64,000 bases of DNA from Acidobacteriota bacterium (GCA_019639135.1 JAHBSL010000006.1:104020-168019), one strand, 5' to 3'. Counted from the first letter of the stretch, positions 45,597 through 54,614 are shown. Numbers and translations are program-made. Notes: generated by a model from the letters alone, not told the origin.

Positions 45597-45845
45597 TTAA
45601 TCTTTCCATCGGTCGGATTCTGTAGCCAAAATATACGCCCTGATTTCTTCATGACTTTTTAAACGGCATGTACTCGTAAAAGTATTTGGTGAAGTTAATC
45701 TCGTAGCCGATTTTGGTTTTGCTTTCGTAAGATCGGGAATGGGATTAGGCGAAGTTATCGCCGCACCAGAAGGCGGTAAGAGTCTCTCTAACCGAGCGAC
45801 CAGTTCTTCAAATTCTCGTCCTGCTAGTGCGAGTTTCTGCACCAT
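45597..45845 (-). pseudogene. restriction-modification debris: endonuclease N-terminus joined to an HsdM-like C-terminus
   Basis: Reading from 45845, MVQKLALAGREFEELVARLERLL ... GAAITSPNPIPD looks like the first 40 residues of a restriction endonuclease-like protein. After the PIPD codons, a neighbouring frame encodes TKIGYEINFTKYFYEYMPF, the C-terminal signature of HsdM-type methyltransferases, and stops; the continuation EEIRAYILATES returns in the first frame, so there is a frameshift at an A-run. The two pieces therefore belong to different genes fused by deletion, and neither is functional. Confidence 0.55.
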
Positions 45846-45893
45846 ACTATTCTAAATCATAGATAGAAATTCCTCACCCGTGTTTGCGCGCGA

Positions 45894-46634
45894 TTATTCT
45901 GAACTCTCGCAAGGTTCTGCTATGGCGAGGTCCGCTTCGGTGATGCCGGCGGGCACGCTTGGCAGGTGGTACACCTCGGAAATACCCGTGCTTCGAAGAG
46001 CGGTCCAAACGGGGTCTTGCTCGACAACCTGGGTTTTGAGACAGACCATGTGCGACCCGACGACCATGAATCCGAAGCCGAGCGCTTCGAGATGCGTACG
46101 TGGACGAACATCGAGGCCGATAAACTGATCCAACGAGATACCGGACGCCTCCGAACTTCTTTTCAGTGTGTGGATGAAGTTAACCATCATCGTAGTGAAG
46201 CCTGGTCCGAATGAATCGTCATAACCCGATCCAAAGGAGTTCTCCTGAACTTCCCGACCGTCAGAAGACGGAGAGCCGAAGTAGGCAATCCCAGATTCGA
46301 CCTGCCCACCATCCTTTTTTCGTATGTAGGCGCAAGGCATGAACAAACCATCGAAGCCCTGATGAAGGTAATCAGCGAGGCTGAGCGCGATGAGAATACC
46401 ATTCGCTTGAAAGCGCAGAACCCCTTGCTCCTCGTCGCAAGGAACGGGTTGCTGTTTGACCCAAAGCACCTCTTTGTCGCCACATTGCATTACAATGCCA
46501 AAATGAGCGCCGCTCGGCCGTTCGCCACCATAGCCAACGAATCCGTATGGCAGGAATGAACGGATCGCACGTAAAAGGTCCACCGGTGGAGCAAGCAGTT
46601 GAACGTCGCCTTGGGGTGTTTTGATGTTGTTCAT
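45894..46634 (-). CDS. unknown protein (246 aa)
   Basis: A soluble 246-residue protein starting MNNIKTPQGDVQLLAPPVD, eight bases after the stop of the small gene upstream in the same direction. Features are a Gly-rich N-terminal part (PYGFVGYGGERPSGAHFG) and a C-terminal LEALGFGFMVVGSHMVCLK. No membrane segment, signal peptide or known motif. Codon use matches the neighbouring conjugation genes, which supports it as real element cargo. Confidence 0.55.
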   Translation of the reverse strand: MNNIKTPQGDVQLLAPPVDLLRAIRSFLPYGFVGYGGERPSGAHFGIVMQCGDKEVLWVKQQPVPCDEEQGVLRFQANGILIALSLADYLHQGFDGLFMPCAYIRKKDGGQVESGIAYFGSPSSDGREVQENSFGSGYDDSFGPGFTTMMVNFIHTLKRSSEASGISLDQFIGLDVRPRTHLEALGFGFMVVGSHMVCLKTQVVEQDPVWTALRSTGISEVYHLPSVPAGITEADLAIAEPCESSE

Positions 46635-46642
46635 CGATAAAC

Positions 46643-46993
46643 TTAGTAATCCTTCATAAAGGACTGGGCCGTCTCCGCAGACTCGGCAGCATCAAGCTTT
46701 GTCGCGGGTCGGCTAACTCCCTTCAATAAACGGCTGCCGCATGATGACCATAACCTCCCCTGCTCGTATCGCGTGAACCCGGTCACCTCGTAGGCAGTTT
46801 CGGGGAATACAGCGTTAAACAACTCGATTCTCTCGAAAAAATTCTGGTAAGTTAAGTGGGGATTGACCCCTTGAGGGTTGACAAGCTTTGTAACAAACTT
46901 CATGTCCTTTTTGTGAAAGGGACGCATCAATCCCTCTACCAGCGCCAAGAGCCCGTCCTTGTCATCGGCTGCCGACATTTCTGCGTTCTCCAT
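46643..46993 (-). CDS. unknown small protein (about 116 aa)
   Basis: The start is taken at ATG 46993 (MENAEMSAADDKDG), with TTAAGG about ten bases upstream; a GTG at 47002 in the same frame is less likely. The product is soluble, with VEGLMRPFHKKDMKFVTKLVNPQGVNPHLTYQNF in the middle. No family recognised. It is the first of a two-gene unit with the 246-residue protein. Confidence 0.5.
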   Translation of the reverse strand: MENAEMSAADDKDGLLALVEGLMRPFHKKDMKFVTKLVNPQGVNPHLTYQNFFERIELFNAVFPETAYEVTGFTRYEQGRLWSSCGSRLLKGVSRPATKLDAAESAETAQSFMKDY

Positions 46994-47120
46994 AGTTCGC
47001 ACCCTTAACTAAATAAACTTAGCCGATTATCGGAGAAAGAAGAGCTTTTCGGCAAACAGACGTATGTAAGAGCTTCTCGACAACTCAGTTCTTAAAAGCC
47101 GCGAGTCATTAATAAGGCCG

Positions 47121-49433
47121 CTAACGGCTGTAAACGTCGTGGGTTCCATTCTGGCGGCCGACGGCATTCTTCAGCATCCGTTCGGAGATCGGCAAACCGA
47201 CTTGCGAATGATTTGTCGACAAGCGTGACGCAGCTTTCCCGATCCCGTCTGAAAGCTCACGGCTTAGAACATTGATTGCTTCATGATCGGCCTTGCCTGA
47301 GAGTCCGTTCCTTGCGAAGCTTGCGTCGATTATCGACGCGGCGCGTTCCGTGAGTTCGTGCTGATCGAGTCTGGAACCCTTACTTATAAGTTTAAGGAAC
47401 TCGGATTTCAACTCTTCGCGAAATTCGCTGAAGCTCGTTATGTCGGTTTTTTGAACCGACTCCGTAACAAACTTTTCACGGTGAAGGTCGTTGTCGATAA
47501 GCTTCGACTCTAATGCCTCTTTCTGAAGCACCGCTTTCTGGTAAACGAAATCTCGCTCGGCCGCAGGTAGTTTTCGATAGATATCGCTGTGGTCGAACGC
47601 ATTTTTGTAACGCAATTCGGCATTTGATGTCTTAAGGCTCTGAAGAAAATGTTTGGTTGCCGATACCGAATCCTTCAAATGCCTTCTTCCAAGGCGAGAT
47701 TCGAGGCTGTCGATCAGTTGCTCGGCTTCCGGACCTGGCGAGATCTCACCGCGCATCAAAGCCTCGGTCTTCATTTTGGCATCGCTGCCGACATTCATGT
47801 AAGAGAGTTTCGCAGCCGTCATTTCCGACGTGTAATGACGAGGAGATGTCTCGGTAAAGAGGAACCGCATCTCTTTTGAGCTCAGGGGAGGTGCCGTTTT
47901 GGCCTTCTCCGGGTCTGTGAGTTTTTCCCACTGAAAGCCGATTTTTGCGTTTTCCAGACGGATGCGTGACGCCGCGTCGATCACTTCGCCTCGCGACGAT
48001 GCCCTTTCGAGCATTTGAGCATAGCCCCTGTAACGGGCGTTGAAATGCCTCAATCTGGATTCGGGCTGTTTTAATTGATGCTCGATATAGGCGGAGGCGA
48101 ATCTGAGATCATCAATGGCGGCCTCTTTATCGGTCGGGCTTTCTTTCGCGGCATGATATACATTGTTCTGAAATACTCTTAGGATCGAGTTAGCCGGCGT
48201 GCCGTTTTCAAGGGCTTCGTCGAGGGCTGGGAGACGAACCTCGATCCATCTGTCGAGTTCTTCCTTTGACATATCGGATGCAAGTCGTGAAAGCGTGGTG
48301 TCTCCCAACTCGATCCGCTCGAATTCCTGCCCACCGAGCGTCATTTCCTGCGAGTCAACGGGTTGCGGCTCGGGTTCACGAGCAATCGCCTCTTCATATG
48401 CCTTTTCAAGCGACTGATCGTAGTCATTCTTGTCTGAACGTTCGGCCGCAGACCGTTCGCTCAGGTCATCGATCAGAACAAGCTTGTCGGATGGCTCCAA
48501 CCTGCTCATTTCCTCGGCAAGCCCGGCGATCTCCTTCAATGTTCTTTCAACCTTTTCCTCCTTCGACTGGTTTTCTGGAATTCTTTCACCCGTAGGCAGA
48601 AATTCATTTCGGCCTTCAAGTGCTCCGTAGATCCAGTTAAAGACCTTGATCTTCGAGTCACGGTCGGCATACGAACCGGCGATCCTGGTTCCGTATTCGA
48701 CAATTTGCGGGGCGAGTTCCCTGGCTCTTATCTCGTTCATTATTGCCGAGAGTCTCTTGACCGCATACTCATTGGTCGTTATTGCAAGCGGTGGCGATAA
48801 TGACGAATTTTCCTTTGGAGAGATTAATATTCCGTCCCGCACCATGGCTCCTCGCTCATAAAGATCCCTAACGAACTGCGAATGGCCGTTTAGGTGGGAG
48901 GCATGTTCGCTTCGGTTCCGTCCCTCGGTGTCTTCGAGTTTCGCAAGAAGTAGTTCTGATCGACCAATAGAAAGAATTTCGTTAATTGCGCGCTGCGTTC
49001 GAGGATTATTGTGGTGTGTAGAGGTCTGGTCCGGCACAATTGCGGATGCTCGCTGAAGCGCTGTTTCCCTAACCTTCATCGCATTGCCTACTTTCTCGAT
49101 CGCCATTTTGACAACATCGGCATGACACGCTTCGCCGGCACGGCAGAAACACGAGATGTTGATCGTCTGCCCGTCGCGAAAAGCCTCGCCAAGCTTGAGC
49201 ATCCCGTCGCGAAGCCCGTCTTCGTTTGTCTTGTAGCTGTTGCGGAGTCGTTCCGAATAGGCGATCAGTGCGGCTTCGCGGCCCGAGCCTCTTGGTGCGA
49301 TTTCGGTCCGCCGGGGTGAAAGTAAACCAAGTTCCGGTGTATGAATGTTTTCGAGATCGAGTGTTCGGCGCGGCAGCGGCCTCGTCTCTTCGTCGATGCG
49401 GGCGATTACCTGGTTGCTAAGATCTGACCTCAT
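47121..49433 (-). CDS. large helical mobilisation-region protein with DUF4326-like N-terminal motif
   Basis: The 770-residue soluble protein follows the relaxase gene by 90 bases on the same strand. Near residues 93-113 is SCFCRAGEACHADVVKMAIE, the C-x-C-x5-CHADV pattern of DUF4326, preceded by the supporting helix REAALIAYSERLRNSY. The rest is charged, helical and coiled-coil-like, without a nuclease, helicase or membrane motif that I can see. Position in the relaxase operon suggests a role in DNA transfer or a co-transferred protein. Confidence 0.6.
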   Translation of the reverse strand: MRSDLSNQVIARIDEETRPLPRRTLDLENIHTPELGLLSPRRTEIAPRGSGREAALIAYSERLRNSYKTNEDGLRDGMLKLGEAFRDGQTINISCFCRAGEACHADVVKMAIEKVGNAMKVRETALQRASAIVPDQTSTHHNNPRTQRAINEILSIGRSELLLAKLEDTEGRNRSEHASHLNGHSQFVRDLYERGAMVRDGILISPKENSSLSPPLAITTNEYAVKRLSAIMNEIRARELAPQIVEYGTRIAGSYADRDSKIKVFNWIYGALEGRNEFLPTGERIPENQSKEEKVERTLKEIAGLAEEMSRLEPSDKLVLIDDLSERSAAERSDKNDYDQSLEKAYEEAIAREPEPQPVDSQEMTLGGQEFERIELGDTTLSRLASDMSKEELDRWIEVRLPALDEALENGTPANSILRVFQNNVYHAAKESPTDKEAAIDDLRFASAYIEHQLKQPESRLRHFNARYRGYAQMLERASSRGEVIDAASRIRLENAKIGFQWEKLTDPEKAKTAPPLSSKEMRFLFTETSPRHYTSEMTAAKLSYMNVGSDAKMKTEALMRGEISPGPEAEQLIDSLESRLGRRHLKDSVSATKHFLQSLKTSNAELRYKNAFDHSDIYRKLPAAERDFVYQKAVLQKEALESKLIDNDLHREKFVTESVQKTDITSFSEFREELKSEFLKLISKGSRLDQHELTERAASIIDASFARNGLSGKADHEAINVLSRELSDGIGKAASRLSTNHSQVGLPISERMLKNAVGRQNGTHDVYSR

Positions 49434-49523
49434 TTCGTTGCCATCCGGAATTCATCTCGAATTCCGCTGCATTGAAGTTCCTGAGCAAGTCCCGTGCCCT
49501 CATGCATTCGATCGGAAGTCCTT

Positions 49524-51977
49524 CTACCGCAAGTGATCCTGAAACGGGCGCTCGGTGCGGTTTGGAACCTTGTTCCTTTCGACGACTGGTTTCTGCGGCC
49601 CATCATCCTGAGCCGCAGCCTGTGCCCGGTTTGGCTGTCCGTACGTAGGCGTATGGATCTTCTTGACTTCAGAATGAGTATCTTTCGGGCTTTCAAGGTC
49701 TCGCATCAGATCGCTTAGCGAACGGACCGATTGATTCGTAGCAGGATCAACAAGAGTTTGCAGACGTTCGGCCTCTTTAGGGCTGCGTGTATTGGCGACA
49801 CGTACCTCCAGCATCGCGATCTCGGCAGACGTAAAAATCGGCTGATAAACAGTCGTGCTCCTTAAGCCGAGGTACGAAAACTCCTTGAATTCGGATGCGT
49901 TGCGGGCAGCAGAAACCATGATCTCTTTCGCAGCCTTCACATCGTCCCTTAGCCTCTGCTGCTTGCCTTTGACGAGGGACTCGACCGTTCGCCGGAGTGC
50001 ACGATGCTCGCGGCCCTCAAACAGTTCGTCCGCGGCACGATCAAGCAGTGAGCCCCGATGAGGCAGATCGACATCGTGCTGGCTCAAATATGCAACGGCC
50101 CCGGTCTTCTTATCCGTTACCGCAAACTTTTGGAATCTTTTCGCGTCCTGAAAGATCTTGAGATCTTCCCTGGCCTTGTCGAACCGGGCTCTAGCGACGA
50201 TCTCCCTCGCAAGTGCGCGCCCGGCAAGTATTTGGTTCTTGAGTTCGCCAAAATCAGCGGTCGGTTCGGCCTTTAAGAGCCTTCTATGCGCGACACAGTC
50301 ACTACCGGCCGACTCAATGAAGAAACACTGATCTTTCCAGTTCCTCTCGTACACCGGCTTTGATCTCAAACCAACCGACAGTTTTTCGATCTCGGCTAGT
50401 TGCTCCGGAGAATAGAAAGCGATAATTCCGCGATCTTCGGGATCGGCGTTCAGGATTTTCTCAAGTAATCGCGCCTTGTTCTGTTCTGTCTTTGCTTCTT
50501 TCCGGATGCTTGCAAGCTTTTCATTCAGCTTCTCTACGATCTCGTTTCGAAGATGATCGGTCTCATTTGCTCCTGATGAAGCCGCCCCTTTTTGTGAAAA
50601 CCGTGCGGCGGCAGTCTTCAATTTTTCAAAGAAAGAAAATGCCAAACCATCCCGCTCCTTATGCGCACGATCCAATTGAGCTAGCGACATAGATCTGCCG
50701 CCAAGATCGACGGGTCGATAGTAGCCCCTCTCCCTCAATTCTTCATGCTTCTTTTCGTAGAGTTGGAAGCGTAGTTCCGACACGGTTTTCTGTCCGAGAA
50801 TCGACCGAAGATCGCCCTTGCTTCTCGGCTCGATCTCGCCCGATCTCTCAAGCTCCGTTCTGATCCTTTCAATATACGAAAACCTGCGGACGTCAGATGC
50901 TTCAAAACATTGGTGCTGAAGTTTGTCGAGTTGCGGTTTTGTAAGAGATGGAATAGGCAGCTTTCGCCCGTCATTTTTATATTCGGTTCGGATTCGCTTC
51001 GTCTCTCTGATTACGTCGGCGGTTTCGCTCTTAAGTTGGATCTTCGATGCCTCCTCTTTCGCCAACATTTTATGAAGAATCGTTTTGATCTGGCGTTCGG
51101 GTGCGGCGTTCCGGTCCGTGTCCTGTCCAGGGAGTCGGTTCTCTAACTCCCGAAGAGAAAGCCGCCTTTTTTGGCCGCTCTTCGGGTCGCTTACCGTGAA
51201 CCGCATTTTGTCACCGTGATCGAGCAGGAAATCGATCCTCGCATCGATGCTGCGAAGCTCGTATTCGGCAAGGATTCCTTTAGCAAGAGCCATGCGCTCT
51301 GCCGCAACCTCTATAGGCGATCCGTCCATCGGTTGTGAGGTCGTCTCTCTGCCTGAATGCTCCGCGAAAGGCTCTCTTCTTTTGGATTGTTCCGGGACTT
51401 TGTCACGCATTCTCTCGCGTTCGATTATCGCTTCCATTTTTTCGGTTGCGGCATCGTTCAGAAAGCCTGGGACAAGGACTTTTTCGCCATCGCGAACCTC
51501 GTAATGAGGAAGGGCTTCGCGCGGGATCTTTGATAGAACCCGCCTCTCGATTTCCTTTGTGAAATACTGCTTTTGTATTGCTATGTGAACATGCGGATTT
51601 TCGGTGTTGAGATGCACGGCCGCTGCCCAGGTGAGCCTGTCAGCGGCAACAGCGGTTTCAAGGCTCTTTATAGCCGCACGAGTGATGTCTTTTAAGGCTC
51701 GTCGCCGCCGTTCTTCGTCGGCCCCCAGTTTCCGAAAATCGTCGGTTCGGAATGAGAGTACAAGATGATGCAATTCGTCATTCGAAGGCCGGCCTTTGGC
51801 GATACCGATCTTTAACGAATTATTCGCGTTTTCCACCGACAGATGATCCGCGAAGGCGTTAAAGAGATCGCGCCCGTTTTCCGGTTCTCTTTGGGGGTCC
51901 AGTTTACTGTGGGCGATGTAATGAACAAGTCCGCGGGAACTGCCCCGTTTTGCCTGTACGCTTACAACGATTCTCAT
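49524..51977 (-). CDS. MobA/VirD2-type (MOBP-like) relaxase
   Basis: The 817-residue protein has its relaxase domain at the N-terminus: a candidate catalytic Tyr20 in GLVHYIAHSKLDP, and the metal-binding histidine triad HLNTENPHVHI (H122, H129, H131). These would nick oriT and carry the strand as a covalent 5'-phosphotyrosine. The C-terminal 550 residues are a long charged helical region without a helicase or primase motif. Its ATG overlaps the stop of the accessory gene (ATGA). An oriT-like region lies about 0.8 kb upstream, as expected for a nic-relaxase pair. Confidence 0.88.
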   Translation of the reverse strand: MRIVVSVQAKRGSSRGLVHYIAHSKLDPQREPENGRDLFNAFADHLSVENANNSLKIGIAKGRPSNDELHHLVLSFRTDDFRKLGADEERRRRALKDITRAAIKSLETAVAADRLTWAAAVHLNTENPHVHIAIQKQYFTKEIERRVLSKIPREALPHYEVRDGEKVLVPGFLNDAATEKMEAIIERERMRDKVPEQSKRREPFAEHSGRETTSQPMDGSPIEVAAERMALAKGILAEYELRSIDARIDFLLDHGDKMRFTVSDPKSGQKRRLSLRELENRLPGQDTDRNAAPERQIKTILHKMLAKEEASKIQLKSETADVIRETKRIRTEYKNDGRKLPIPSLTKPQLDKLQHQCFEASDVRRFSYIERIRTELERSGEIEPRSKGDLRSILGQKTVSELRFQLYEKKHEELRERGYYRPVDLGGRSMSLAQLDRAHKERDGLAFSFFEKLKTAAARFSQKGAASSGANETDHLRNEIVEKLNEKLASIRKEAKTEQNKARLLEKILNADPEDRGIIAFYSPEQLAEIEKLSVGLRSKPVYERNWKDQCFFIESAGSDCVAHRRLLKAEPTADFGELKNQILAGRALAREIVARARFDKAREDLKIFQDAKRFQKFAVTDKKTGAVAYLSQHDVDLPHRGSLLDRAADELFEGREHRALRRTVESLVKGKQQRLRDDVKAAKEIMVSAARNASEFKEFSYLGLRSTTVYQPIFTSAEIAMLEVRVANTRSPKEAERLQTLVDPATNQSVRSLSDLMRDLESPKDTHSEVKKIHTPTYGQPNRAQAAAQDDGPQKPVVERNKVPNRTERPFQDHLR

Positions 51978-52783
51978 TTGTATCGAGGTTCGGACTCAGG
52001 GGTTTCGGCGACATTCTCTTTCAGGATTTTTATTTTTGTCGCAAGATACAGATCCGAAGGATTCTCAAGGTCAGGATCCAAGCCGTGAAATGCGGAACAC
52101 TTCTCAAGGTCGGAGATGGCGTTAGCGATCAGCTTTACCATGATACCGTCGGCGATCCGGACGCCTTTATCTTTATCCGCTCCTCCGGATGTCGAGAGCT
52201 CCAGCAGCTTGGATAAGAGGATATTCAGCGTAGAGACCGAGACGCTCGACATCATGTAGAGTTCGCGTAATAATAGCGGTGTATTATGCGAGGCCGCTTT
52301 GTGATCGGCCTCAAGCCTTTCGACCCGTTTAAGGATCTCGTCCAGTCGTCCGTCCGCCGCATCCGAATCGTTCCCGATTTGGCGTTCCTTTTCGATCAAC
52401 CAGTCCAGTCGTTCACGGCAGCGATTCGCTCCGAAACGCTCCTGCTTGTCGGATAATGCAAACCGGATCATCCGACGCACGATCTCGGCCTTCCCTTCAC
52501 CAGTTTCCCTGGCTATTTCCTCTAGCTTCTTCTCGTCCGAGTAGTAGGGCCTGACGTGTACCGACTGCCCATGCTTTTGGGACGAACCCTGACCTATTTT
52601 CGCGACGACCTTTTCTCTTTCCCTTTTTCTCATTTTTCTCTTCGCCTGCGGAGCATTAGCCCTCACGAAATACCTGTCGTTGTCACCAACCTCTGCGACG
52701 CTCTGATCAGCAAGATACGTGCCGTCAGAGTCGGTGACAGGTTTGTCACCGGTTCGTCGCTTCGGTGACAAACCGTAAGCCAT
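51974..52783 (-). CDS. relaxosome accessory (MobC-like) protein
   Basis: The open frame begins at ATG 52783 (269 residues) but this start has no ribosome-binding site and its first 45 codons overlap repeat-rich DNA and a sigma-54-like promoter. ATG 52633 (MRKREREKVV, 219 residues) is a good alternative. A helix pattern VHVRPYYSDEKKLEEIARETGEGKAEIVRRMIRFAL looks like a ribbon-helix-helix or MobC-type DNA-binding module; a coiled-coil region (DEILKRVERLEADHKA) follows. Overlap with the relaxase start and position at oriT support a relaxosome role. Confidence 0.7.
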   Translation of the reverse strand: MAYGLSPKRRTGDKPVTDSDGTYLADQSVAEVGDNDRYFVRANAPQAKRKMRKREREKVVAKIGQGSSQKHGQSVHVRPYYSDEKKLEEIARETGEGKAEIVRRMIRFALSDKQERFGANRCRERLDWLIEKERQIGNDSDAADGRLDEILKRVERLEADHKAASHNTPLLLRELYMMSSVSVSTLNILLSKLLELSTSGGADKDKGVRIADGIMVKLIANAISDLEKCSAFHGLDPDLENPSDLYLATKIKILKENVAETPESEPRYK

Positions 52784-52850
52784 GTGTTTTCAAAGAGTTC
52801 GATCGGTGACAGGTTTCGGGATCCGGTCTATCCTGTCGTACAGGTTTGCG
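52681..52850. other. oriT-like region
   Basis: Five copies of GGTGACA (either strand) lie within 131 bases: 52681-52687, 52733-52739, 52744-52750, 52764-52770 and 52805-52811. The middle pair are arms of a perfect 12-bp inverted repeat, GGTTTGTCACCG (52740-52751) and CGGTGACAAACC (52763-52774), with an 11-base loop. At 52829-52836 the plus strand reads TATCCTGT, which fits the IncP-type nick consensus YATCCTG|Y, and a short CCTGT-cgt-ACAGG repeat overlaps it. The region adjoins the relaxase and accessory genes. Confidence 0.5.
52709..52724 (-). promoter_or_regulatory. sigma-54-type promoter candidate of the relaxase operon
   Basis: On the minus strand CGGCACGTATCTTGCT fits the -24/-12 consensus in all but the first base, with exact spacing. 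It lies inside the longest frame of the accessory gene. The expected start site near 52698 would suit translation from ATG 52633. Confidence 0.5.
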
Positions 52851-52947
52851 GGCATTCCTTTCACTTTTTAGTCGGCCTCTATAATGTGGCTCATTTACTC
52901 GCCAATGGGCGGCGTGTTTTTGCACCTCCTTTTCTTAAACTCTAGGC

Positions 52948-52963
52948 TGGCACGGCAGTTGAT
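52948..52963 (+). promoter_or_regulatory. weaker sigma-54-like promoter candidate of the small plus-strand gene
   Basis: TGGCACGGCAGTTGAT has a perfect -24 half but TTGA in place of TTGC at -12, which usually lowers or abolishes activity. It lies 119 bases before the preferred ATG at 53067. Confidence 0.35.
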
Positions 52964-53066
52964 AAGGCTCCTTTGGTACAAATAACACCGCAAAGGAGTC
53001 GATCAAAAATCTATGACAACAACCCCTGAAACAAAGCCTTCGTCAACTCCCAACAAGGAGCAGCCG

Positions 53067-53270
53067 ATGCTTCAGATAAACCGCCTCAATTACATCAGGA
53101 TCAATGCAAAGATCCTCGACACGACCGACCGGAAACTGAAGAAATATCTTCAATTCGCAAGCGAGCAGATGAAGACAAAGATCACGAATGACGACGTTAT
53201 CGAATATGCCCTCAACCTGCTGTTCGACCGTGACGGAGCCTTCAAGACCTGGTACAAATCAAGGAACTGA
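53067..53270 (+). CDS. small RHH-like protein beside oriT
   Basis: The frame is open from ATG 53013, but AAGGAG stands seven bases before ATG 53067 (MLQINRLNYIRINAK), which is therefore preferred; the product has 67 residues. A short strand is followed by helices (TDRKLKKYLQFASEQ, TNDDVIEYALNLLF), which resembles a small ribbon-helix-helix DNA-binding protein. It is divergent from the relaxase operon across the oriT-like region, so it may be a relaxosome or regulatory component. Confidence 0.55.
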   Translation: MLQINRLNYIRINAKILDTTDRKLKKYLQFASEQMKTKITNDDVIEYALNLLFDRDGAFKTWYKSRN

Positions 53271-53282
53271 TCGGGTCTCTGT

Positions 53283-53936
53283 TCATGAGGAAAACGCCGA
53301 AGGAAGAGAAGCCACTCCGTGGAGTTTTGCGGTCGCGTAGGCTGTGTTTTCGCTCGTCGTGTAATGACTGATGATCTTGTCGAGCTCGATCTCAAATGAC
53401 CGGATATTCAACCGATTGCTCTCATCCGAAAGGTGTTCAGTAAGAAGCTCAAGATCGTCAGACAATAGGTCAGTTCGAGCGGTCGAGGCTGCACGAGCCA
53501 GCCGATCGGCGGCTTCCTGAAATAGCAGCCCGTCGTGGCCTTTTATCCATCGCCATGTAATGTGATGGCCGTAGCTTTGTTCGACCAGCCGCCCCCAGAA
53601 AGGCCGATTGCTTTTCATCCTGTTCCTGCCGTTCATCGTGTCGATGACATATCGCGAGTCGGAGAATATCTCGATACGGCACGGACGGCGAAGTTCCTCA
53701 AGAGCCTTCACACAGGCGAGTATCTCGGCCTGCTGAGTGGTCAACGGGCCGAGATACTTCGCGATGAGGTTCAGCTCCATCCGGTTGCGGTCCACGATCA
53801 CGGCTCCGCAGCCTGCCGAAGTTTCCGAAAACCCGTTCCGAAGGCACAATGCGTCCGCGTATATCGACACGATCGGCGTATAAGTCGCTGCCTTATTGCA
53901 ACGGCCGTTCTCCCTATCAAGCTTCATTGCTGTCAT
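53283..53936 (-). CDS. rnhA: RNase HI-like protein
   Basis: Start taken at ATG 53936, which has GGAGGTGA just upstream; the frame itself opens at 54002. The catalytic acids are all visible: Asp in IYADALC, Glu in QQAEILACVKALEE, Asp in FSDSRYVIDTMNG and Asp in EAADRLA, with the W...WRWIKGHDG region between. It should cleave RNA in RNA-DNA hybrids. A C-terminal extension of about 75 residues is unusual for RNase HI. It is the last gene of a minus-strand unit with two SSBs, consistent with conversion of the transferred single strand. Confidence 0.85.
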   Translation of the reverse strand: MTAMKLDRENGRCNKAATYTPIVSIYADALCLRNGFSETSAGCGAVIVDRNRMELNLIAKYLGPLTTQQAEILACVKALEELRRPCRIEIFSDSRYVIDTMNGRNRMKSNRPFWGRLVEQSYGHHITWRWIKGHDGLLFQEAADRLARAASTARTDLLSDDLELLTEHLSDESNRLNIRSFEIELDKIISHYTTSENTAYATAKLHGVASLPSAFSS

Positions 53937-54034
53937 CGGCTCACCTCCACCAGACATACAAAAAGAGCACCGGGATTCCCGATGCCCTTCCAAACACTCC
54001 AAACGCGGATAAATTGGTGACGATTGAAACGTCC

Positions 54035-54478
54035 TTAGAACTGATCCACGTACGGCTCGTCTGCCTGTGATCCGTCGTTCTCCGGACCTGTATATGCCGG
54101 GTCTGCCGGCTCCGGATTCACATTGCCGGTTTCACCTGATTCCTGTCCGTCAGAACGGTTTCCGCCGACAAACTCGAACGAGAAAAGTGCAACCTCAGCT
54201 CCCGATCGCGGATCTCCTTCTTTTGTGAGCCAGGGATTGAACGAAAGCCTGCCGTGGACCAGAAGATATGTGCCCTTTTTGACGTGTTCGGCCAGGGTTT
54301 CGGCTGTCTTACCGAATGCCGTCACGTTGAACCAGTGAGTGACCTCAACACGGCCTTCTTTGCCGTTCTTGAATGAGTTCGACGCGATAGGAAAACTCGC
54401 GACCGCAGTACCTTTTTCCGAATAACGCAGGCTTACATCGCGTCCCGCGTTTCCAAGTATCGAAATATTACATGACAT
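54035..54478 (-). CDS. ssb: single-stranded DNA-binding protein, copy 1
   Basis: The 147-residue protein has an OB fold at 1-105 with the SSB signatures ISILGNAGRD, FPIASNSF, WFNVTAFGKTAETLAEHVKKG and LLVHGRLSFNPW. The tail is Asp/Glu/Gly-rich and ends DEPYVDQF, a variant of the usual acidic DDDIPF tip that recruits partner proteins. AAGGAG precedes the ATG. Element-borne SSBs protect the entering strand. Confidence 0.92.
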   Translation of the reverse strand: MSCNISILGNAGRDVSLRYSEKGTAVASFPIASNSFKNGKEGRVEVTHWFNVTAFGKTAETLAEHVKKGTYLLVHGRLSFNPWLTKEGDPRSGAEVALFSFEFVGGNRSDGQESGETGNVNPEPADPAYTGPENDGSQADEPYVDQF

Positions 54479-54614
54479 GGCTAATTTTCGCTCCTTTTTG
54501 GTTAGTTTTTACTCCGTCCGGGAAGCGGCAGCCCGGCTTTTTCGCGGGCGGGAGCCTGTATTTCCGCCACTTGCCTGACCGCCGCTCCTTTCAAATGTTT
54601 TTGCCATTCAACTT

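Larger units (their letters stand above)
27867..53936. mobile_element. conjugation module (type IV secretion, relaxase, oriT) of an ICE or plasmid
   Basis: The span contains a nearly complete P-type secretion set (virB1-B6, B8-B10-like, virD4), a relaxase with accessory protein and an oriT-like region, plus leading-region genes. The larger element almost certainly includes the PRTRC operon to the left, but no integrase, partition gene or att site is inside the window, so the boundaries and the ICE/plasmid choice stay open. Confidence 0.65.
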
